From contig OZ345377.1 of assembly GCA_977006965.1 (NCBI GenBank), positions 248,001 through 312,000 of the forward strand: 64,000 nt of DNA. Direction: 5' to 3'. The translations under genes were made by a program, and so were the position numbers. This document shows, piece after piece, positions 41,101 through 52,600 of this stretch (positions are counted from its first letter, which is position 1; each line of letters begins with the position of its first letter). A model generated the notes under the pieces. The model saw only the letters and a program-made list of their open reading frames with translations. It searched no databases and was not told where the DNA came from. Source of the stretch: Phymatolithon calcareum (Eukaryota > Rhodophyta > Florideophyceae > Hapalidiales).

Positions 41101-41273
41101 GTTAGTCGACGGAAATTCATCGGCAGAGTTCGGAGCAAAACGGTAGAAGATCTGTGCAGAGAGAAACCCGTAGCGCTAATCCAATATTTGAACGTAGAGA
41201 ACTTGCTCGAGAGCAAGTTTAGGCGTTAACTTAAAAATTGACGTCATCTGCAATAAAGAAAGAAAGAAAGAAC
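38178..41273 (+). mobile_element. near-complete LINE-A (about 3.1 kb, inactivated)
   Basis: The longest LINE in the window. An endonuclease part is cut at the 5' side (GVVYMSPRSTLQETDKC, YGDWNARHKLWD, SNIDFFVTKE). A linker follows. The RT shows KAPNGKAPGLDEVKADMLK, PVHKKG-like PIHKKGAHEDPGNYRPISLL, VAVLDLQAAYDTVPRVHL, QGSPLSPILYNIFMDEFAGR and ILCADDVLLPAKS. Then come GMTWNTKQGKSE-like EMTWNTKQGKSEVLES, VQPRWEYAMHLTPWTEDVQN, and the C-terminal knuckle MCKKCPYGVKETVEHMILHC (CX2C...HX4C). The 3' end is CAATAAAGAAAGAAAGAAAG. Stops (for example 39400, 39607, 40018) and a frameshift near 38440 and 40750 inactivate it. Its 5' end falls inside another LINE C-terminus. Confidence 0.88.
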
Positions 41274-42375
41274 TCAAGGAAGAAGACAGAGCGGAAACTG
41301 AGAAGGCACTAGATGACATTTTGCTCTTCAGCAAAAGCATCATCGAGAGTATGCAGAATAAAGTAGACCTGTACTGAAAGAAGAAGCGACACGTCGAAAA
41401 CTGCTATGAAGAGCTATCAAAAACAACCGAGCACATGCTAAGGGCTCAGATAGAATATCAGACATAAGAGTAGAGCCACACTAGCGAGTGTAGCACCTGA
41501 GGAAGCCTTGCCCGCATATTCGTATGACTGTGGGGCTTTAAAAAAATTGCAATAAAAAATTCATCCTGAAGTTCAAGTGTCTCTTGCGAGTGCTCTCGAT
41601 TGCCTTGGGGAATCTGATGCATGCACAGGCGCAAAACAAGATCACTCCGTACGAACTGCGCACACTTGGAGTATTCAAAAAGGGAGCTGGTATTCATTAA
41701 TGCATCCAGGTATATAAGGCATAACTTCAACCACGTTAGGAATACGCTATGCATCTTCACCGTCAGGGATCCTTTACATAGGAGAAAGAACAACACGTTT
41801 ATGGTGCCTAAGGTTGACATTCAACCGAGCACCCCTTTGGAGGAAATCAGTGTTGGGTGCTTACTGTGGGATTACCGCGGTGGTCGAACTAGTCGCCTTA
41901 CAACGTACTCTAGCGTCATCGAAGATGAGTACAGAAATTGAGTTTGAGTGCAAGAGACTCATAGGAGCTCTTGTTGGGAGAGAATTACGAATCAAGAACG
42001 TTTTGAGCAGCCAGATGACTATAGCGTAGAGATTATGCAAGAGCTGCCCCGTTACTCCAAGGTGAGGCTTTGGGAGCTCTCAAAATAAAATCATCAAATA
42101 TCCCCATCTTCACCGTGCAGCATGCCGTCCAAAAAGTTTAACAAACGTTTTTTAAGTCTTCGGCCACTGACACGAGGAAAGACAGATTGACGCCGCCTCC
42201 TATGTCGAATCCAATCTGCAACCATCAATTTTCTCTTCCAAGATGTTAGGAGGTCTACACTTTGTGCAGCTTTGGAGCTGTTTTGACCTCAAGTAACACT
42301 CGCATCTGCTAAAGTCTACTGCAGCCGTAAGGATGTAGAGTTTGTTCTAGGACAACTTCAAAAAACCTGCATTAA
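41274..42375 (+). mobile_element. LINE fragments interrupted by a younger LINE
   Basis: 41274-41570 is a LINE C-terminus (AETEKALDDILLFSKSIIES). 41578-41763 and 42117-42375 form one LINE-A piece (PYELRTLGVFKKGAGIH, EYAMHL, then TFFKSSATDTRKDRL). The insertion at 41764-42105 splits this piece. Confidence 0.7.
41764..42105 (+). mobile_element. 5'-truncated LINE family D, 11-bp duplication
   Basis: ATCTTCACCGT at 41753-41763 and 42106-42116. The insert carries the C-terminus (FNRAPLWRKSVLGAYCGITA, EIEFECKRLIGALVGRELRI) and the tail GGGAGCTCTCAAAATAAAAT ending ATATCCCC. It is inserted in a LINE-A piece whose frame resumes after it. Confidence 0.9.
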
Positions 42376-42379
42376 AAGA

Positions 42380-43838
42380 AAGAAAGATGTTAGGAAAGAC
42401 TAAGGCGAAAGAAGTAAAGTACATAGAGGAACCTTTCGAAAGAAGAAAATGCCGAAGAGCTCCAAGCTGTAAGAAATGACATTCGAGCTATGGAAACAAG
42501 AGAACCGTTTGATGAAGCAATGAAGCACATACTATGTGTAATCACTGGGAGTGAAAAGATAAGGGTTGGTGTTTGTCTTGAAAAGGGGTGATCTCTCTGT
42601 GATGCGATGCCTCAGTCTAAGATGCGAGCAGGATCGCCGCTTAAATAGGGCGAGGGCGAGCAATTGCACACCCTGCAAAAAGGGGGGCACTAATGGACTC
42701 TAGACTAATAGTACGTTGAGTGTTAGTCGATGTCTGTGATAAATCCGTTGGTTCCTCTTGGAAGAGTCGTTCACCATTCTATGTTGTCAGTGTCGGTGGA
42801 TAGATCACAAGGAATCGTTGTGGAGCTCCTAAGTCGATGGTGATAATGTCTTTCATTACACCCCTGCAAGATTGCGTGTCTACATATGGCCCCAGTCTGC
42901 CAAAGCACTTCGCTCAACATTCCTGACAATGGACGGAGAGCACAAGAGAAAAGCGAAAATCCTTTACTACAAGACAAGAGAACCTCCAGCAATCCTTAAA
43001 TTTCCAAAAACTGAACAGCAGGCTACTGGCGGTTCAGCACGCCTTTGAAATAATTCCGCAAGTGTCTAGAACATTGATGGCCGATAAATTGGGAAACAAA
43101 GTCAGACCGGACACGGGGAACGCAACTTGTCAGCCTATGAACTCCAAGAAGAAGACAGAGTGAAATCGAGAAGGCACTGGATGACCTTTTCCTCTTCAAC
43201 AAAAACATCATCAAGTTTATGCAGAATGAAGAAGGCCTGTACTGATCAAGAAGCGAGGCGACGACAACTTATAGCAAGAGGTACAAGCTAGGGGTTCCAA
43301 CAGAAGACCAAACAAAAGAGAAGAACTACCATATTGTGGGCAGTGCCTGATGAAGCCATGCCCGTATTCGTACAACAGTGGGGTGCTTCAAAATAAACAT
43401 ATGAAAGAAGTTGCAATACGCGCAGTCCGGTAATTCTGAAGGCGTTGTGGAAAGGAAATAGAAAACTTAAAGCTCAACAAGGTTCAATTCCAATGGCATT
43501 AAGTACTATCAAGGATGATTCTGAGATGATTCCCTGTCGTTCTAGCCCCTATGTGCCCGGTGGAGGGCTATTTCCTCCCAGAGAAGATAATGCGAACTTC
43601 AGCCGCAAAGTTTTCTCACAGAGCATTGAGGTGTACGTTTTGAGAATCGACCGATATTAGAATGGACGAGCACCGCCTGGTCTGCCAGTTGCTGCTACAA
43701 TGAGTCAGACCAACGTCAGAATCACTCTTTGGCGACGTACCTGGACTAGACATGAAAACCGCAGTCGAATTCGCTAACGACAGGATAGAATAGAAGAAGT
43801 TTAGATCCTCGAAGCGCTGCTAGCCCCATTGGTGGAAA
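42380..43838 (+). mobile_element. LINE C-terminal debris
   Basis: It contains KAKEVKYIEEPFERRK-type, AILKFPKTEQQ and LMADKLGNKVRP pieces like those at 27.7-28.4 kb, and at 43690-43830 the segment shared with 31.85-32.0 kb. No open frame longer than about 70 codons. Nothing else is seen. Confidence 0.6.
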
Positions 43839-43853
43839 GGCAAAATGAATGAA

Positions 43854-44482
43854 GGGGATATGCATTGATTTATTTTAAAAGCTCCCAAGGCCTCTCTTCA
43901 AGAGTAAGAGGGCCTTTTCGCACGATTTTCTAAGCTAACGTAGTTTGACTATTCAGTATATCCTTGATTCGTATTTCTCTCCCAACAAGTGCTCTAGTGA
44001 GTCGCTTACATTCATATTCAACTTCAGGACAAATCTTGGATGAAGATAGAATGCGTTGGAGCGTGACCAGCTCAATCACGGCTGTGACACCAAAGTATGC
44101 ACCTAGTACTGATTTTCTCCAAAGAGGTGCTCTGTTGAATATCAGCCGTAGGCATCGCAACCGTGCCGACCTTTCTCTTACGCGGAGAACCACCGGTAGA
44201 TTGTTCGAATCAGTTGGTATCTCGAGCGATCTTCCCTCTTCTTCCTTTGCCCATAACTCAATTATTTCTTTTCGTCGCTCTTTCTTTGAGACTGAGCCCT
44301 CCTCCGCTTTATCGAGAGCTTGCTGCACATCTTCATATTTCTTGAGGCACTCTATGTCCTTGTTTACCTCCTTAATGTCTTCATCTCTCCCAGAATACTC
44401 ATCTGCCTCATCGAGGCGCTTCTTTTGTCTCACTAGACTAGCAGAAAACCTTTCTGCTTGGTGTCTTCTCCTCATGGCTGGT
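43854..44482 (-). mobile_element. 5'-truncated LINE family D, 15-bp duplication
   Basis: The flanks GGCAAAATGAATGAA (43839-43853) and GGTAAAATCAATGAA (44483-44497) differ at 2 of 15 positions. The leftward 187-codon frame reads KKRLDEADEYSGRDEDIKEV, IFNRAPLWRKSVLGAYFGVT and EYECKRLTRALVGREIRIKD, then the tail GGGAGCTTTTAAAATAAATC ending ATATCCCC. This is the longest family D coding end in the window and is open throughout, so the family was active fairly recently. Confidence 0.88.
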
Positions 44483-44497
44483 GGTAAAATCAATGAA

Positions 44498-44766
44498 TGG
44501 TGGCCAGGGCTACTGTACCTGATATAGCCGCTCCATCTCTACATTTTAAATTTGAAATATTAGTGAGTATTTGACAGGAAACCAATCAGCGCACTGATAT
44601 TTTTATAATGTAACCAACCATCAGTCTCTTTCTCTATAATTGGTCACTTTTCTACAACTTGTGAGGAAGTCGATTTTGAGCACGAACCGCTCGATATGTT
44701 CTTCGAGTCTGGGAGTTTCGCCTGGGGTAGACCAAGCCAAAGATCCTTCGCTTAAATACGAGCGCA
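44498..44766 (+). promoter_or_regulatory. presumed promoter and leader of the JmjC gene
   Basis: About 270 bp between a LINE insertion and the JmjC start codon. It contains TTTTATAATG near 44600 and no repeats. No specific factor site is recognised. The LINE ends less than 300 bp from the start codon. Confidence 0.35.
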
Positions 44767-45834
44767 ATGACGACTGTGCTCGATAAGTTATTATCGGACT
44801 CACGTTCGTACTGGGCTCCGTCCACGATCTCTGAGACGGACACGTTGCCAACATCACTCTCCTTCCTCCGTGAAAACGTATCACAGTCCATGCCTCTCGT
44901 CCTGCGCGGCGCCGCGTCGTCATGGACGGCTGTCTCGCACTGGACCCCGGGCTACCTCCGCACGCAGTACGGCGAAGTATCTCTATCAGTAGCACTGACG
45001 CCTGACGGCCTCGCCGACGCGGTGACGAACGAACGTTTCGCGCAGCCGGCATTTGAAACATGGACTCTCGCTCGTCTACTGGATGCGCTCGGAAGGAAGG
45101 CGTTGGATGTAGACTGTGTGCCGTACTATTCCGCACAAAACTCCTGTCTCACGGATGAGGCACCGGAGCTATGCGCGGACATTGACATGCAGACAATTGA
45201 CTTTGCGCGCGAGGCGTTCGGGAAGACGGAGACGGCGACCAACTTGTGGATCGGGGATGAACGATCTTTTACCACGATGCACGCAGATCCTTTTGAGAAT
45301 ATGTATGCAGTCGTATGTGGACAGAAGCGGTTTGAATTGCGCCCGCCGTGTGACGCGGCGGTGCTGCGCAAGCCGGAGTGGCGCGATGCGAGATGGACGA
45401 GGACGGATGATGGATGGAAGCTGGAAGATGAGAATGAGACGACGCGGTGGATCGATCATCGGATCGATCATCCTGGGAATTCTGTGTTTGTTGATCTTTT
45501 CGCCGGGGATATTTTATACTTGCCTCCTCTATGGTGTACGTTTTTGGACTCGTTGTGGCCTTTTTATCCGGTTTTGTTTTCAGGAGGCTGACCGATGTTT
45601 TTGTGAACACTTCTGTGGTATGAGTTTTGCGGGTTGTGTGGAGCAGTTCATGGGGTGCGACAGATTGGGTTAACTATCGCGGTCAACTGGTGGTTCGATA
45701 TGACGTACGCGAGGGATTGGGTTCTGAAACAACTGTTCGACAATTTACGGGACGAGGCTGAGGATAAGGCAGTGAAAGCGGTCGCGACAACTCCGGAAAG
45801 ATGGCAACGGGTGAGAATTGGATCCATTTTGTAG
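44767..45834 (+). CDS. JmjC-domain hydroxylase, JMJD7-like, two exons
   Basis: Exon 1 is 44767-45535 and exon 2 is 45647-45834. The 111-bp intron starts GTACGT and ends GAGCAG. Splicing gives 318 residues, close to the size of JMJD7. Features: MPLVLRGAASSW near residue 42, NLWIGDERSFTTMHADPFEN with the iron-binding HxD at H172 and D174, ILYLPPLW at the end of exon 1, and H258 (third iron ligand) created right after the splice in FHGVRQIGLTIAVNWWFDM. The last part (LKQLFDNLRDEAEDK) is helical. JMJD7-type enzymes are Fe(II)/2-oxoglutarate lysyl hydroxylases acting on DRG GTPases; the substrate here is inferred. Without the splice both the third ligand and the C-terminal block are lost, which strongly supports the intron. 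Confidence 0.88.
45536..45646 (+). other. intron of the JmjC gene
   Basis: 111 bp, GTACGT...GTGGAGCAG. It interrupts a Phe codon (T|TT) just before the third iron-ligand histidine. Contains stops in the frame of exon 1. Confidence 0.85.
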
Positions 45835-47681
45835 ACGAACAGTCGCGCGTTATTGAGCGAAGTATGTGAATGTGGCGTCCAGAGCAAAGGGGGCTGTATG
45901 CCACGAAGATGCGGGCGGATAACTGGTCCTGCCGGGACTTTTGGCGGTGGTGATCATTTTGCGTGGTTGAATTGGAAAAGGGTGGCCCAACGTGCAGATG
46001 TGCGTGGTCATGTACCTCTTCGCCTTCATGACTTAGGCTGCGCGCTAACTTTTGTCTCATCGATACCCGGTTTATTCCTGATTGGCCTTCACATGGCATT
46101 GGCTTGTATGTGAAGCTGATTGAACAAAATGCTTAGATCAAAGTTTCATGGAGAACATTTTGCTCAGAGAGACAAAATTATTTTTGGTGTCCGTTTGCGT
46201 GGCGATAGATGGATGGGCTGTTGGTGACTCCCTCTTCAGGCAAGCGGTGTGTCACAGAGTACCAAAAATTGTACACTTGCGAAGAAGGACGATTGTTTCA
46301 AATGAAGTCTGAAATTACGACGGTACATTGCAGAAGTGCAGAGCGAAGCAATCTAAGCGGCAGGCACGTTGAAAATGAATATCACGTTACTTTTTGGGGC
46401 GCGTAAATATTCAATTTGGGGAGGAGGAGGAGGAAGAAGAGAAATTGAGGCACCTCTGTCTCATTCGAGATGATGGAGTCTATCTAGAGTCTTGGGCAGT
46501 TGGGTCGTGGTTTTAATCCGAATATAGCTCCAGTGGGTTGTAAATCTCATTGAACAGAACGCTTTTCAAAGCCCGTGGGGCGTTGATGATGGGATTCTTC
46601 TGGAGGGGGAGAATTTCATGTTTTTATTATGCAAGCCCTCAACGCCAGCACACGAAGACAACAGAGCAGCTTGGGTCCGGGTAACTACCGTGTGTAAAGA
46701 TAATGTTGCAATCACAATTTCTTCACTCATCTCCATATTCTCCAACTCTAGTATCCATCACCTGCTACGTACTTCTTCGTAGTAAAGATTACCAAATAGG
46801 TAGTACCTCGGCAGCGCAAAAACTTCTTGGCGTGTTGACAAAACTTCAGGGGGGCTCTTAAACAGAAACCCATTCGAGGCACAATTTGAAGCCATCGTTA
46901 AGAGGTCTCCTTGGAACGCGACAGTTGTATAGGGTGATACCAACACACTGTTGATACTTATTTAGGTTAATTACCGTTGACTACCGCATGCTTATCATGT
47001 ATCACAAAAGTGTGCCGTACCTCTAAGAATATGAGTGGACGATAGCAAAGAGTTTATTCTGGGGCTCTTGCACGTCAATATTCAGTGCATCAGATGAAGA
47101 GGAGGAATGGACCGGGAAAGTGATAGGCAATGTATTGAGGGACTCCGAAGAAATGCACCAGGCACAAGCACACTATACGTGGTGTTGCTATGTCACTTTG
47201 ATTACTCCATCTTGCACTGTTCTATGAACTCATGTGTAAAGAAAAACACACTACTGTACGAGAAAACATCAGCACCGTCAGGATAAGGGAGACTAAAACC
47301 ATAATCGCGTTAGCCTCCCTTATCATGTAACGTTGAGAACGAAATACAGGGCCTTGAGTCTGGCTAGGATTCCATATCCAACATTCTCTACTCTCTTAAG
47401 AACTCATTTATGCGAATTTCTCTGCTTGTGAGGGCTAGAATGAGCCTCTTGGACTCATACTCAGTCTCTTTGTCCATCCTTGTCGACCTTAGTATGCTTT
47501 GGATTGAAACAAGCGCAATCAAGGCAGCTCTTCCAAAGTGAACCTCAAACATTGACTTTCTCTACATCGGGGCTCTGTTCGAAAGCACTCTTAGACATCG
47601 ACAACGTGTACTTCTGCCCCTTACATTCAGTACTCCTGGTAGCTTGTAAGGCTTGTCTGTAGCGATTTCAACCGTCCATCC
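45835..47681. other. no gene; one LINE tail at 46.6 kb and a short hairpin
   Basis: 46600-46690 matches 62200-62290 in leftward LINE 3'-end sequence (AAGCCCTCAACGCC, CAGAGCAGCTT). 47281-47325 is a hairpin (GATAAGGGAG and CTCCCTTATC). The remaining frames, including 46209-46406 and 46758-46946, show no motif. Confidence 0.45.
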
Positions 47682-47693
47682 TTATTCAACAAC

Positions 47694-48179
47694 AAGAGGA
47701 CCTTAAAGAAGTGCTGAAACACGCGGAGGACGCTATGGTCTCGAAGAAGCGCCCCCTACAGTGTATAGTAGCATACTGGATGGTGGAAGAAGAAGGGCGG
47801 ACGATAAGAATCCCCATAGAAAAACCGAAAAAGCTATCAGGAGTACTCCATATAAGAGACATAACTAAGCTTCTGAGATGCCTACGAGTGATTTTCAACA
47901 GAGCCCCGCTGTGGAGAAAATCGAGTTTGGTAACATACTTTAGAATCGGTGCTTGTATTGAAATTGCAGCGCTCCAGCGAGCACTAATTTTCACGACAAG
48001 AGACGAGGAGACTGAATATGAATGCAAAAGACTCAATCGGGTGCTCACTGGAAAAGAAATTTAAATTAAGGAGATCTTAGGAGAGTAGAGCCGTGGTCGA
48101 TGCGGAAGACAGCGAGAAGCTGACCTGTTACTCAAATTGAAGTATTGGGAGCTTTTAAAATAGAACATTACATATCCCC
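47694..48179 (+). mobile_element. 5'-truncated LINE family D
   Basis: The flanks TTATTCAACAAC (47682-47693) and TTCTGCAACAAC (48180-48191) agree at 10 of 12 positions. The coding end reads DLKEVLKHAEDAMVSKKRP, IFNRAPLWRKSSLVTYFRIG and EYECKRLNRVLTGKEI, then the tail GGGAGCTTTTAAAATAGAAC ending ATATCCCC. Confidence 0.82.
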
Positions 48180-48191
48180 TTCTGCAACAAC

Positions 48192-49666
48192 CTTCAATGC
48201 CGTCACTGTCTTTTAATTGTACAATTTCTTCCACCCCTGCCATTCTTCTATTTCATGTCTGAAATACTCAATATCTTTTGACGCGTCTTCCAAGTTCTCC
48301 TCCCTTGTCAAACAGACAGTTCATCTCCACAATACCCATTTTAGCAAGCTCATCCGCCACGTCGTGTAAATGGATGTCCGTTAGACTAGGGATACGAGCA
48401 AGTTCTCTATCCACTTTTTGAGACATGAGTTTCTCCACTAGATGCCACATTTACTTCATAAATTAGGCGCACATCCATGATTGTTCATGCAGCTCGTCTT
48501 TGCTGCTGTGGCCGTCGGTTTAGGGTAACGTGTTATCCAACTGTATGTACAGTCCTAAACCTGACAATAGAAGATGCTATCCGAGGAGATGAATATGAGT
48601 AAATAGTAGAATTCCGCCCTATTCCCATGAAAGAACGACGTCGTGCAAATCGTGTGATCAACTAGTAGCGATCTCTCGTCCCTAACTGGCCTACTATATA
48701 TTCGCGTTCAGGTGGCTATTCTCAGGATTAGGCTAAATTATACGCTCACTGCGCACATCAAATGTGCCCTTCCCCACGCTCGGCAAGGAAAGCTTTCGCC
48801 GAACGTAGTACACCAACAAACTGCTCCTTTAAATCATCGGGGGTATTCGGGTCTCAAGCCTTTTGGCACTGACGACTTTACGATTAGAAAACACCAACCC
48901 ATCTGAATGACTTACCCCGCCTGGTTCTTTACCCGCGACATTCCCACCTCTTGTGTACCCGTAAGCTGATCTGATGTGAAAGAGTGCAGAGAGGAAAAAA
49001 AGTGGTACACCACTTCGTACGTTGAGTACATACATGCGCTTTCAATGCTTAAAGCGTGCCGGTAAAGCCGATGGGGACTTCAAGGAGAGAAAATGATTCA
49101 AATCGGTCAAGAAGGCGGTCTTGCTTGTGCGGAAAATGCGAGATGCACAGACATTACAGCAGTGATTCTGGGGGGCAGTGCACTAGTAGAAACTTAGCCG
49201 TTGACGTGATAAACATCGCTATAGATCACCGGCATTAGGATAGAAGAATGGTGCCATGGTCTCTTAGGAGCAACTAAGCACGCCGACTGGACGCCTGACG
49301 ACTGGAAGACCGTCGCTCTGTTCTTCATTTGACCTACACTCAACATGATTTAGTGACTTTTTGCTTCCGAACGATTCGGTAGACTTAAATATGGAAAATG
49401 TCATTTGCATGTGTAGTTCACGGTGCTTGGTAGTGATACATTTGTTCTGTTGGTCCAAGGATCTAACATAGAACTCTGAGATCAGCTGCTGACTCAATTT
49501 ACAGTAGTGCTGTGAAATAACTGCCGGTATTTACGCATATATTTTTTGAAAATATTTAATTTGCAACAAACACGTGTCACACATGATGAGTCATCCCTGC
49601 TTCCCGAGCACGCACGCCATGCATTGCAATCATTGCGTTCCTCAAGTCCCCCGTGCCGGTCGCAAC
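48192..49666. other. no gene; presumed promoter of the helicase at the right end
   Basis: Short frames only. The last 150 bp before the helicase include an AT-rich TATTTTTTGAAAATATTTAA at 49538-49558 that could serve as a core promoter. Two ATGs at 49583 and 49586 lie in frame upstream of the chosen start. Confidence 0.35.
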
Positions 49667-52600
49667 ATGTCGAGCGAAACAGAGGAGCTTTCCCAATGGG
49701 TTAGTGACTCCCTGCACGACGTTCTGGGGTTTTCAGATTCCGCAACCGCAGAGTATGTTGTCAATCTCGCCAAAACGCTGAGTCGTCCAAGGCTGCTGCA
49801 GCAACTCATCAAAGATGCTGACATTCCCTCTGACAAGATTCCCGTCGCTGAGGCCTTTACTGCCCAACTTGCTCAGAAAATAACCGGTGCCGCGAATTCG
49901 ACCGCTTCTTTGCGGCGAGGCTCAGTCGCGAATGCAAAATCCGCAGAGGATGAGGTAATCAAGGCGAAACGAAAGCGCGAGCACAATCAGCGGCTACTCG
50001 AACGAATGCGCGCCGCTGATGCTCATGGACAATATGAGCTTGTCGACGGGGACAGCGATGAAGACGGGGACGTGCGAAAATCGGATGGCAGCTCGAAGGA
50101 GGAGCGTCGCGAGCGCAAGCGGGCGCGCCAGGAAATCCGCAAGCAGAGGCAGCTCAAGCGTGAGCGTAGTGCAAAATCCTCGTCGGAAGCATCGAAGAAG
50201 AGCTCCGAACATCAAACTCAAGTTTCCGCCCAGGAGAAAGGAGATGAAGGCAAGCGTGATATGGAAGACAGCGTAGACGAAATTGCGAAGGACATTCGCG
50301 AGCGCGACCAATTTGCCGAGCGCTTATTGACCAAAGATAAGGAAACCAAGGCTGACGCAAAGAAACCGTCCCCACATGGAAAAGGAACAAAGTTGGAAGA
50401 AATCTCGATAGATCGGTTGCGGCAAATCTCACGCCAGGCCTATCTGAAGAAGCGTGAGGAACAAAAAATGGAGATGTTGCGTGAGGAAATCGAGGATGAG
50501 AAGTTGTTATTTGCAGGGGAGAATCTTACTGCGCGTGAACGCAAAGACCTTCAGCTCAAGGAGGAGCTGTTCCGGCTTGCGTCTGAGCGCGTTAACGAAT
50601 TACGCGACGCCAACGTGGGTACGGAAGGCGTGTCGGGCGTCGGTCGGTACAAAGTGCCAGACGCTTATGTGGATGAGCACAAAATGACAAGCGACACTGT
50701 GAAAAAGGAGGCATTGTTGAAATCACGCTATGCAGACCCGGAGGACAAGCGCAACCGTGGGCGGGTGAGTGCGACGGACCAGGGACGGTGGGAGGACCAG
50801 CAAATTCGCAAGGGTGCCGTGATGGAGGGGGAACGATCCGGTGTTATTGGTGATGTTGGCGGGAAGAAGTACGAGCTTGTGCTGGACCCTATTGATTTCG
50901 AAGTATCTTCGAAACTTCCTGGGCTAGTTTCCGGACGGGGCGGAAATGGCGGTCAACCTGTCGCAAACCCAAAGGTATCGAAAAAAGAGTTTATTAAGCA
51001 GCAGCGAGCATCGTTGCCTATGGCCAAGTACCGCGATGAACTGGTGAAGGCTGTGAAAGAGCATCAGATTTTGGTGGTGGAGAGTGAGACGGGCAGCGGG
51101 AAGACGACACAGATTCCTCAGTTTTTAATTGAAGAAGGGTTTGGGCGAATCTGCTGCACGCAGCCTAGGCGAGTTGCGGCGATGTCTGTAGCGGCACGTG
51201 TAGCGGAAGAAATGGATGTCAAGCTTGGTGCGGAGGTGGGATATTCGATCCGTTTTGAAGATTGTACTTCGGACAAGACTGTTGTGAAGTACATGACGGA
51301 TGGAATGCTGTTGCGCGAATTTCTTACCCAGCCGGACCTGGCGACATACGATGTGATCATCGTTGATGAGGCACATGAGCGTTCGATGAGCACCGACATT
51401 GTTATGGGTTTGGTGAAGGACATTGCTAGATTTCGCGGTGACGGGGTGCGTGTCATCATATCTTCAGCCACGCTTAATACGCGAAAGTTCTCGGAGTACT
51501 TTGACAATGCGCCTGTTTTCACTGTTCCCGGTCGTCGATTTGAGGTTGACATCATGTACACGAAAGCCCCGGAACCGGACTACCTCGAAGCCAGTGTGGT
51601 GACTGTGTTGCAAATACATGCATCGCAGCCGAAGGGGGATATCCTTGTGTTTCTGACTGGGCAAGAGGAAATCGAAACTGTAGAAGAGAGTTTACGGCAG
51701 AGGACTAGAGGGTTGGGGTCCAGTCTTGGGGAACTTGTGATAGCGCCTATCTATGCAACACTTCCGTCAGAAATGCAAGCGAAAATCTTTGATGAAACTC
51801 CCGAGGGCGCCAGAAAGGTTGTGCTTGCAACAAACATCGCCGAAACATCCGTCACGATCCCCGGAATCGTGTACGTAATCGACCCTGGATTTTGCAAGCA
51901 AAAGTCGTACAGCTCCAAGTCTGCGATTGAAAGCCTTCTTGTGGTTCCTATCTCGCGCGCAGGTGCCAAGCAACGGGCGGGTCGCGCGGGTCGAATGCAA
52001 GCCGGCAAGTGCTTTCGATTGTACACGAAATGGTCGTACCTGAACGAGATGGAAGAAGACACAACGCCTGAGATTTTACGTACGAATTTAAGCCAGGTGG
52101 TGCTCGTCCTTCTATCACTGGGAATTGACAATTTGGTCGAGTTTGATTTTCTCGACGCACCCCCAGCCGAAGCGCTTCTGATGTCCCTGGAGCAACTGTA
52201 CGCCCTCGGCGCCCTAAATTCACGCGGTCAACTAACCAAACTAGGACGTCGAATGGCGGAATTACCGCTGGACCCCATGATGGCGAAAGCGCTTTTAGCA
52301 AGCGAGAAATACCAATGCTCCGACGAGGTGGCGACTATATGCGCTATGCTCAGTGTGAACAATTCGATATTCTATCGACCGAAAGAGAAGAAGGTGATGG
52401 CTGATGCGGCTCGTGCAACTTTTGCACGCGGCGGCGGCGGCGACCACATCGCTCTGCTTAACTGCTACAATCAGTGGATGGACTCGGGGTATTCCACTCA
52501 GTGGTGCTTTGAGAACTTTGTACAGGCACGCACGATTCGGCGTGCGCGCGACGTGCGTGATCAGCTGGACGGACTCATGGAGCGTGTGGAGATCGAATGT

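Noticed and set aside
44621-45136. Leftward frame of 171 codons
   Set aside because: Antisense to exon 1 of the JmjC gene.
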